The translations under genes and the position numbers were made by a program. Of a stretch of DNA of 46,354 nucleotides, positions 40,823 through 46,354 are shown piece by piece; the stretch's first letter is position 1; each line of letters opens with the position of its first letter. The stretch lies in contig DASWYF010000004.1 in assembly GCA_036405135.1 (NCBI GenBank), positions 1 through 46,354 on the forward strand, in the 5' to 3' direction. Under the pieces are notes generated by a model. That model saw nothing but the letters and a program-made list of their open reading frames with translations. It did no database searches and was not told where the DNA came from. This stretch comes from Verrucomicrobiia bacterium (lineage in GTDB: Bacteria > Verrucomicrobiota > Verrucomicrobiia > Limisphaerales > JAEYXS01).

Positions 40823-42126
40823 CAGGCGTCAATGACGAGGTCACCTTGCGGACGGCAAATGCAAGTAAGGCAACTGCCCTGCTCTACACTTGAATCCGCC
40901 GTTTTCAAATACTCCACCGCCCCGGACTGGATCGCCACGAGACAACTGCCACAACTGCCTGCGCAGCAACCAGAGTCCAGACGAATGCCCTTATCTCTCG
41001 CAAAATCCAGAAGATTCAGGGAAGCCGGTTCCCACGCGAACGATTTTCCTGACTTCGCGAAGGTGACCTGCGGTTGCGGCGCACCGAGCATCACTGCTAC
41101 AGGCGCAGGAGCGGCCTTCTTCTTCACAGAAGCCGGACCGAACGCTTCAAAATGGATCGCAGCCTCAGGAACACCCCATGCCTCCAGACCTTCCGTCAGG
41201 TTTTGCATGAAGGCGCCATTGCCGCACAGGTAGAATTGGTAGTTGTTCGACGGCAGCAGTTGTTTCAGCAAATCGATCGTAAGGCGTCCGTTATGCTGGA
41301 AGTTAAGACCTTGCACATCTTCTGCCGTAGGCTGGCTGTAACAGATGTGGATGTGGATATTATCATGCTGCCCGGCGATCTCCATGAGATAGGAGCGCTG
41401 GATATGCTCCATGCGATTGCGCGCACCGTGGAAGAACCACACCTCGCGCTTGGAACCACTTTCGATAATGGCATTCATCATGCTCAACATCGGCGTGATA
41501 CCCACACCGCCTGACAGCAGGACGATCGGTTGCGGCTGGTTCATCTCCAGATAGAAATGACCTGCGGGCGCTTTGACATCCAGAATGTCCCCCTCGCGCA
41601 GTTTGTCCACGAAGTAACTGGAAGCGAGACCCGCCGGCACGCCGGGCTTGTCCCTAGGCGCTGGCTCGCGCTTGATGGTAACGCGGTAGTAATTGTTATG
41701 AAAGGGCGAGTCCGAGATCGAATAACAACGCACTACCGGCTTGTCGTGGCCGGGGATATTGAGCTGAAAAGTCAGATACTGTCCCGGTTTGAACGGGGGC
41801 AACGGTTTGCCATCGTGCGGCACCAGGAAGAACGAAAAAACACCCGCGCATTCAAACTGCTTTTGTGCGACCTTGAATTTCCGGAAGCCGTTCCAGGCAG
41901 CGATGTTCTTCTGCGCCTCGACGTATTGTGCGCTCGCAGACTTGATCTCCCAGCGAAGTTTCTCACGAGCCAGCGCTTCCTGCTCGCGTTGCCAGTTGAG
42001 GCTCCTCAACTTGGCGATGACTTGCAGGATCAGATGCAATCCCAAGCCGCCGAGAAACAACCATCCGACGGCGCTTGCGAACCCGGCTTGCAGTGTATTT
42101 TCGATTTCAGCGGGATTCATTTGCAA
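40822..42126 (-). CDS. Membrane-anchored FAD/NAD(P)H oxidoreductase with C-terminal [2Fe-2S] ferredoxin
   Basis: The 434-residue protein has an N-terminal membrane helix (about 18-38) and a short coiled segment. A ferredoxin-reductase FAD domain follows with RCYSISDSP (flavin-binding RxYS), then a NAD(P) domain with LLSGGVGITPMLSM and YLCGNGAFM. The C-terminal plant-type [2Fe-2S] domain (about 345-434) has GCCAGSCGSCLV and the fourth cysteine in GSCLTCICRPQGDLVIDA. The order resembles Hcr and the reductase part of flavohemoglobin-like or oxygenase reductases. It probably moves electrons between NAD(P)H and the ferredoxin encoded next. It heads the four-gene run and is divergent from the tetraheme gene, with only 42 bp between their starts. 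Confidence 0.93.
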   Translation of the reverse strand: MQMNPAEIENTLQAGFASAVGWLFLGGLGLHLILQVIAKLRSLNWQREQEALAREKLRWEIKSASAQYVEAQKNIAAWNGFRKFKVAQKQFECAGVFSFFLVPHDGKPLPPFKPGQYLTFQLNIPGHDKPVVRCYSISDSPFHNNYYRVTIKREPAPRDKPGVPAGLASSYFVDKLREGDILDVKAPAGHFYLEMNQPQPIVLLSGGVGITPMLSMMNAIIESGSKREVWFFHGARNRMEHIQRSYLMEIAGQHDNIHIHICYSQPTAEDVQGLNFQHNGRLTIDLLKQLLPSNNYQFYLCGNGAFMQNLTEGLEAWGVPEAAIHFEAFGPASVKKKAAPAPVAVMLGAPQPQVTFAKSGKSFAWEPASLNLLDFARDKGIRLDSGCCAGSCGSCLVAIQSGAVEYLKTADSSVEQGSCLTCICRPQGDLVIDA

Positions 42127-42168
42127 TCAACAGGCACATGCTTTAACAACTGCATTCAACGCAAGTAA

Positions 42169-43356
42169 ATGCTTATGTTGCGTTCCATTCACATATTTAC
42201 AAACCTTTACAATCACAGCAGAAGAGATGCCGTTTCTAATCTTCTCACGAATGGGATTTTAGCAGGCAGCTTCCTACTGATGACGCCTGCCTTGAGGGCC
42301 GCAGAGAATGTGCCTGCCAGGTTTGCAGGAGCAGAGATTTGCAGCACAGCAGGATGCCACGGCGGTGCCGATCCGAAACGCTTTCAGTTTCAATATTGGA
42401 AGCACGCCGATCCGCATTCGAAAGCATTTTCCACTTTAACCACAGCCCGTTCCGCACGCATGGCTGAGGATCTCAAGCTGGGTGATGCGACGAAAAACTT
42501 GCAGTGCACTTCCTGTCACGCGCCTTTTCACGCACTGCCCGCGAACCTTGTCGAAACACCGCTTTCAGCGATGGAGAGCGTCTCTTGTGAGTCTTGCCAT
42601 GGCGCGGCCAGCAATTGGAAACTATCTCATACGCGACCGGATTATTCCCACGCTCAGCGGGTCAGCACAGGTATGCGCGACCTGCAAAACCTTTACGTTC
42701 GCGCGAACAGCTGTGTCGCCTGCCACCAGAGTATCTCGTCTGATTTGTTGAAAGCCGGTCACCCGGAATTGATTTTCGAACTCGATGGCCAGACCCAATC
42801 GCAACCCCGCCATTGGCAAGAGAAGCCCGATTACCATCGCGGTCAGGCATGGCTCACCGGCCAGGCTGTCGCCCTGCGTGAGATGACCGCACAGTTGTTA
42901 CGCGAGAAAACTCCCAACCCAACTCTCGTGCTTCGCTGGCAAGCTGTTAAGTGGCTCGTGCAACAAAGCCGCGTGGTCTCACAGACCGCTGACCATCTCG
43001 TGACGCTTTCCGATGACACCAGCCGCTCCAATCTGGAAACGATCCATCGCATCGCCGACCAGCTTGCCAAGGAAACTTCTGATGCCGAGTGGAACGAGAC
43101 ACAAACGCGCCAGCTCTTGAAACGCCTCGCATCTCTCAAGGCTGACTTCTCTGGCAAAACCTCCCAGCCACTCGCTGCCCGCCGCGCTGAACGGCTTGTC
43201 CTCGCGCTCGATCGCCTCAGTGCTGCGTTGCCCGAGAATGTTGCCAAGAGCTTGGATGATTCGCTCAAGAAGCTGTTCGCTTCCGCCCAAGTTCTCGAAG
43301 ATTTCAAGGCCGAGAACTTTGCCAAAGAGCTCGACGCTCTAGCCGCCAAACTCTGA
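42169..43356 (+). CDS. Tetraheme c-type cytochrome (cytochrome c554-like)
   Basis: The 395-residue exported protein has a hydrophobic export segment at about 28-44 (NGILAGSFLLMTPALRAAE). Four heme sites lie in its first half: CSTAGCH (four residues between the cysteines, instead of two), CTSCH, CESCH and CVACH. Spacing and the sequence SVSCESCHGAASNW resemble the cytochrome c554 family of multiheme proteins. The second half (about 230-395) is a long, charged, heme-free helical region. Several start codons are possible within the first 35 residues; the ATG at 42169 is the longest. It is divergent from the flavoprotein reductase and likely acts as its periplasmic electron partner or as a shuttle. 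Confidence 0.88.
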   Translation: MLMLRSIHIFTNLYNHSRRDAVSNLLTNGILAGSFLLMTPALRAAENVPARFAGAEICSTAGCHGGADPKRFQFQYWKHADPHSKAFSTLTTARSARMAEDLKLGDATKNLQCTSCHAPFHALPANLVETPLSAMESVSCESCHGAASNWKLSHTRPDYSHAQRVSTGMRDLQNLYVRANSCVACHQSISSDLLKAGHPELIFELDGQTQSQPRHWQEKPDYHRGQAWLTGQAVALREMTAQLLREKTPNPTLVLRWQAVKWLVQQSRVVSQTADHLVTLSDDTSRSNLETIHRIADQLAKETSDAEWNETQTRQLLKRLASLKADFSGKTSQPLAARRAERLVLALDRLSAALPENVAKSLDDSLKKLFASAQVLEDFKAENFAKELDALAAKL

Positions 43357-43410
43357 TCCCACCCTAAACCACCACTGGACGTCTCACCGTTCAGCCTCTA
43401 CCGTTCACTC

Positions 43411-44184
43411 GTGTTTCGGCCTTGTATTGATTTACACGATGGGAAAGTGAAGCAGATCGTCGGCGGCTCGCTCTCTGACAGCGGCGCTGGCTTGCGTACG
43501 AATTTCGTTTCCGAACGTCCCAGTTCTTTTTACGCGGAACTCTATAAACGCGACAATCTCAAGGGCGGTCACGTCATCATGCTCGGCACGGGCAACGAAG
43601 CCGCCGCCAAGGAAGCCCTCGCTGCCTATCCTGGTGGACTCCACGTCGGTGGTGGCATCAACGCCACCAACGCCCGCAGCTACCTCGATGCCGGGGCCTC
43701 CCACGTCATCGTCACGTCCTGGGTCTTTCGCGATGGCCGCCTTGATGAAGCCCGTCTCGCCGAACTCATCCAGATCGTCGGAAAGTCCCGCCTCGTCCTC
43801 GATTTAAGCTGCCGCATCCGTGCGGGCGAATACTTCGTCGTAACCGATCGTTGGCAGAAGTTCACCGATTTGCGCGTCACTAAGGAGACATTGCAAACCC
43901 TCGCCCAATCGTGCGATGAGTTCCTCATCCACGCCGTCGATGTCGAGGGCCTCTGCCAAGGTGTCGATCTGGAACTCGTGAAACGCCTTGGACAATGGAC
44001 GCCCATTCCCACCACCTACGCTGGTGGCGCAAGATCTCTCGAAGACCTGCAACAAGTCGCTCAAGCCAGTAACGGTCGCGTGGACCTCACCATCGGTTCC
44101 GCGCTCGATATCTTTGGTGGCAACGGCGTGCGTTACGCTGACTGCGTCGCCTTCAATCATCAACAGGCCGCGAAAACTTCCTGA
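43411..44184 (+). CDS. hisA: Eukaryotic-type HisA (ProFAR isomerase)
   Basis: The 257-residue protein catalyses the fourth step of histidine biosynthesis, isomerising the aminoaldose ProFAR to the aminoketose PRFAR. It clearly follows the eukaryotic-type branch, like yeast HIS6: CIDLHDGKVKQIVGG at the N terminus, NFVSERPSSFYAELYKRDN, YPGGLHVGGGIN, VIVTSWVFRDG, EFLIHAVDVEGLCQGVD and VDLTIGSALDIFGGN. The catalytic aspartates in the first and fifth strands are present. It uses a GTG start. No other his gene is in the window; a DUF2062 gene follows by 3 bp. Ordinary bacterial HisA looks markedly different. Confidence 0.93.
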   Translation: MFRPCIDLHDGKVKQIVGGSLSDSGAGLRTNFVSERPSSFYAELYKRDNLKGGHVIMLGTGNEAAAKEALAAYPGGLHVGGGINATNARSYLDAGASHVIVTSWVFRDGRLDEARLAELIQIVGKSRLVLDLSCRIRAGEYFVVTDRWQKFTDLRVTKETLQTLAQSCDEFLIHAVDVEGLCQGVDLELVKRLGQWTPIPTTYAGGARSLEDLQQVAQASNGRVDLTIGSALDIFGGNGVRYADCVAFNHQQAAKTS

Positions 44185-44187
44185 CCC

Positions 44188-44670
44188 ATGCGCGAGTGGC
44201 TCAAACGGCATTCGCTCAAGCTTCTCGCCATTCGCGACACACCGAACGCCATCGCTGGCGGCATCGCCATCGGATTCTTCTTCGGCTTCACACCGTTGAT
44301 CGGCTTAAAGACCCTGCTCGCTATCGGCCTCGCGTGGTTGTGTCGGGCGAACATCCTCGCCACCGTCATCGCCGTCACTCTGCATGATGTCTTGCTACCA
44401 TTCATGCCCTTCCTCTTCCGCTTGGAATACAATATCGGCTACTGGCTGCTGTCGAATCCGCACGTCTTTCCACCTGATATGAATACCAACGACCTGAGCC
44501 CGCATGAGTGGTTAAGCTGGACAACGATATTGAAAGTTGGCGAACCGCTCTTGCTCGGCTCCATTGTCTTCTCCCTGCCCATCTCCACCATCACTTTCTT
44601 CATCACCAAAGCGATCATCAGCAGCTACCGCAAACGCCATCCCCTGGAAGAACCCTACTCTGTCTCGTAG
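44188..44670 (+). CDS. DUF2062 domain-containing membrane protein
   Basis: The 160-residue product matches DUF2062: an N-terminal RDTPNAIAGGIAIGFFFGFTPLIGLKT segment with the conserved P-x-x-I/L-A-x-G-x-A-x-G pattern, and ANILATVIAVTLHDVLLPF. Four hydrophobic segments are visible. The function of the family is unknown. It begins 3 bp after hisA and is likely co-transcribed. The last codon and the TAG stop (TCG TAG) lie inside a dispersed repeat (44665-44706), so the present C terminus may have been set by the repeat. Confidence 0.88.
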   Translation: MREWLKRHSLKLLAIRDTPNAIAGGIAIGFFFGFTPLIGLKTLLAIGLAWLCRANILATVIAVTLHDVLLPFMPFLFRLEYNIGYWLLSNPHVFPPDMNTNDLSPHEWLSWTTILKVGEPLLLGSIVFSLPISTITFFITKAIISSYRKRHPLEEPYSVS

Positions 44671-44706
44671 CCGTCCCGCATGCGGGATAACGAGGCGGAA
44701 CTAACC
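44665..44706 (+). repeat. Dispersed palindromic repeat (CCCGC-NN-GCGGG type), copy B
   Basis: TCGTAGCCGTCCCGCATGCG then GGATAACGAGGCGGAACTAA then CC. It is near-identical to copy A (5918-5958, opposite orientation). It provides the stop codon of the DUF2062 gene, and its hairpin may help end the transcript. Confidence 0.8.
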
Positions 44707-44786
44707 TCCAATTTCTGCGTACCCATGCTCGGATTAGCCTCTTCAGCCCCATAAAACCTATTCCCCCTTCAATCTCTGAACGTTAA

Positions 44787-44821
44787 AAGTAGAGCGTTGG
44801 ACGTTGAACGTTTCCCTTCTC
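44787..44821. repeat. Degenerate heptamer repeat
   Basis: Consecutive 7-mers in register: TTAAAAG, TAGAGCG, TTGGACG, TTGAACG, TTTCCCT. TTGGACG is shared with 14077-14083. It lies between the convergent DUF2062 and cobalamin-binding genes. Confidence 0.55.
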
Positions 44822-44853
44822 TATCAATGTTCGATCCCCCCCATCATTGGCCC

Positions 44854-44872
44854 GCCGGTGCAACCGGCTTTT
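44854..44872 (+). terminator. Possible terminator hairpin between convergent genes
   Basis: GCCGGT (44854-44859) and ACCGGC (44863-44868) flank GCA, followed by TTTT. The stem is short and the T tract weak. A close relative (CCCGGT-GCA-ACCGGG) occurs at 46264-46278 and also adjoins a heptamer tract. Confidence 0.45.
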
Positions 44873-44879
44873 GTGGCCA

Positions 44880-45824
44880 TTAGACCACAAACTTCTCCCA
44901 CCCCACTCCCTCATACTTCGCCTCGAACTGATCCGGATGCAGCAGCTCCGCCAATATCTCCAGCGAATCCACCAAGCGCGGTCCCGGCCGGTTGAAGTAA
45001 CTGTTTCCATCGATCATGAACACCTTGCCCTTCTGCACCGCCTGCAGATCGTTCCAGTGCGGTTGCTTGATCAATGAATTCACCTCCGCCCGCGTCCGCT
45101 CCAGATCGAAACCGCACGGCATCACCAGAATGATTTCTGGATCATGCTCCTGCACCACGCTCCAGTTGATCCACGGCGAATGCTTCCCCGCCTCACCGAA
45201 CAGCGAGACACCGCCAGCCAGCTCGATCATCTCCGGCACCCAGTTTCCCGCCGCCATCAATGGATCCAGCCACTCGATGCATGCCACCTTCGGACGCGTC
45301 TTCACCAGGCACGCCTTCTCGATCACCTCCACACACCGCATCTTGTATTCCTTGATGATCGGCTTCGCGTCCTCCATCGCATTGAACGCATTCGCCACCT
45401 GCGCCATATCCGTCCACAAGTCCGCGAACCGTTTTGGTGACAGCGAGATGACCTTCGGTTGCGACGGCATCAAACTCTGCGCCGCCTCCTCCACCTCATC
45501 CACCGTCACCGCACACACCTCGCACTGCGCCTGCGTGATGATATGCGTCGGCTTAAGCTCCTTCAACTTGTCCAGATCGATGCCGTAGAGTGACAACCCC
45601 TTTTCCAAGAGTGACTTCACCTCCGTATCGATCGCCGCGCTATTCGCCCCTGTATTCACATTCGCCCGCGAACACACCGGCAAGTCCTCGACCGATTCTG
45701 GGTAATCACACTCATGCGACCTCCCCACCAGATACGAACCCAAGCCCAGCGCCGCCACGATCTCCGTGGCGCTTGGCAGCAACGAAACTATACGAGGCCG
45801 AGACACGACCACACTTTCGCCCAT
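44880..45824 (-). CDS. BtuF-like cobalamin-binding protein without signal peptide
   Basis: The 314-residue protein has the BtuF/FecB-type helical-backbone binding fold: RIVSLLPSATEIVAALGLGSYLVGRSHECDYP at the N terminus, LKPTHIITQAQCEVCAV, VACIEWLDPLMAAGNWVPEMIELAGG, and PWINWSVVQEHDPEIILVMPCGFD. The ECDYP variant is typical of stand-alone cobalamin-binding proteins. It lacks an export signal, because the fold begins within ten residues of the start, so it appears cytoplasmic rather than a periplasmic transporter component. No BtuCD gene and no cobalamin riboswitch are seen nearby. A salvage or sensing role is inferred. Confidence 0.88.
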   Translation of the reverse strand: MGESVVVSRPRIVSLLPSATEIVAALGLGSYLVGRSHECDYPESVEDLPVCSRANVNTGANSAAIDTEVKSLLEKGLSLYGIDLDKLKELKPTHIITQAQCEVCAVTVDEVEEAAQSLMPSQPKVISLSPKRFADLWTDMAQVANAFNAMEDAKPIIKEYKMRCVEVIEKACLVKTRPKVACIEWLDPLMAAGNWVPEMIELAGGVSLFGEAGKHSPWINWSVVQEHDPEIILVMPCGFDLERTRAEVNSLIKQPHWNDLQAVQKGKVFMIDGNSYFNRPGPRLVDSLEILAELLHPDQFEAKYEGVGWEKFVV

Positions 45825-45864
45825 TTCTTAAAATGAACAAGACAGAATCCATCCGCCACCGACA

Positions 45865-45899
45865 CCGTCTCGTATGCTGGATAACGCGACAGAATTAAC
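45865..45899 (+). repeat. Dispersed palindromic repeat, diverged copy C
   Basis: CCGTCTCGTATGCTGGATAA then CGCGACAGAATTAAC aligns without gaps to copy B with several substitutions; the palindrome is decayed. Confidence 0.55.
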
Positions 45900-46150
45900 G
45901 CACACTTGGTAAGGATGGCTTCCACGCCGTCCCAAACTAAACCTTCAGGCAAACGCGCACCAAGAGCAGGAATATGGAAACACTTAGACTCGTAAATCGT
46001 CCTTCCTAAATCGTAAATTAGTTTGTTCCCCGAAGTCGCCTTCCCATCTCGTCCGTTCAGTGTGACACTCCGCGATAGCATCCTGTCCTGCGGCACTCTA
46101 GCCACCAGTCCACACCAACCAGATCCGACCCTCGCCAGCCACTCCAATAG

Positions 46151-46190
46151 CCTAATCGTCGTCATTCTCGTCCTTCGTCGTCGTCCTCGA
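46151..46190. repeat. Hexameric CGT-type low-complexity repeat
   Basis: CTAATCGTCGTCATTCTCGT followed by CCTTCGTCGTCGTCCTCGA resembles the tract at 14901-14936 in phase and composition. Confidence 0.5.
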
Positions 46191-46263
46191 TTTTTCAAAT
46201 CAAGGACAGACGCCAGACTTGGACAAAAGCAGAGTCATCGGTCTTCGCGCGCCCCAGTTCGCC

Positions 46264-46306
46264 TCCCGGTGCAACCGGGCTGAAAACTGAACACTGAAAA
46301 CTTTCC
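46264..46306. repeat. CCCGGT hairpin followed by heptamer repeat
   Basis: A hairpin CCCGGT-GCA-ACCGGG (46264-46278) is followed directly by four 7-mers in register: CTGAAAA, CTGAACA, CTGAAAA, CTTTCCA (46279-46306). Confidence 0.6.
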
Positions 46307-46354
46307 AACTCCATCGTCCGACGATGGCTCAAGGAACTATGTCAAAGAGCAATG

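Larger units (their letters stand above)
45825..46354. other. 530-bp region of repeat debris without a supported gene
   Basis: A minus-strand frame (45788-46198) of 136 residues crosses this region, but it overlaps the cobalamin-binding gene, includes repeat copy C and the hexamer tract, and resembles no protein I know. The region holds the CCCGC repeat copy C, a CGT hexamer tract (46151-46190), a CCCGGT hairpin (46264-46278) and a heptamer tract (46279-46306). Confidence 0.6.

Noticed and set aside
45788..46198. 136-residue minus-strand frame at the right end
   Set aside because: It overlaps the cobalamin-binding gene and is built from dispersed repeats; the start region is the hexamer tract.
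45825..46200. Cobalamin riboswitch upstream of the BtuF-like gene
   Set aside because: I looked for the conserved B12-box on the minus strand and did not find it.

Overview
The window looks like a chromosomal segment of a Verrucomicrobiota-type (PVC superphylum) bacterium. The lineage pointers are a DUF1501 protein paired with a PSD1/DUF1549-DUF1553 cytochrome protein, a PVC-type CxxCH beta-propeller protein, a UxaE-family tagaturonate epimerase, and NHL-repeat proteins with short Ig-like tails. Intergenic spaces are crowded with several families of short dispersed repeats. No rRNA, tRNA, CRISPR array, phage gene or transposase was recognised.

Layout. Positions 1-160 hold a perfect array of 20 copies of a 7-bp unit. 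162-5483 (minus) carries an AraC regulator, a PSD1 protein and a DUF1501 protein. 5626-7582 has a small two-CxxC protein, exonuclease III and a SUKH/SMI1 protein. 7718-10894 (plus) is the large PVC propeller-HEAT-cytochrome protein. 10963-13979 holds a small membrane protein between inverted repeats, the UxaE-family epimerase with a clear terminator, a small basic protein and a MORN-like membrane protein.

14144-26472 (minus) is a complete urea-utilisation block: porin, urtABCDE, a mini-protein with an HPGHD motif, ureD, fused ureAB, ureC, ureF and ureG. There is no ureE, and UreG has a His-rich N terminus. A sigma-54-like promoter lies about 60 bp upstream of the porin start. The block reads as outer-membrane entry, periplasmic capture, ABC import, then hydrolysis to ammonia by a nickel urease.

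26891-43356 is an unusual redox region and the best candidate for an undescribed system. It encodes an NHL propeller, a 10-CxxCH cytochrome fused to an LVIVD-like propeller, an 865-aa predicted beta-barrel protein, a duplicated GlcG/HbpS-type protein (opposite strand), and then four tightly coupled minus-strand genes: a 10-CxxCH membrane-anchored cytochrome, a bis-His cytochrome b-like membrane protein, a protein with two cyclic-nucleotide-binding folds fused to a multi-[4Fe-4S] ferredoxin, and a membrane-anchored FAD/NAD/[2Fe-2S] reductase. A tetraheme cytochrome is divergent. Together they could carry electrons between NAD(P)H and the cell surface; this is inference.

43411-44670 (plus) has a eukaryotic-type HisA and a DUF2062 membrane protein. 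44880-45824 (minus) is a BtuF-like cobalamin-binding protein without a signal peptide. The right end (45825-46354) holds repeat debris and no gene I can support.
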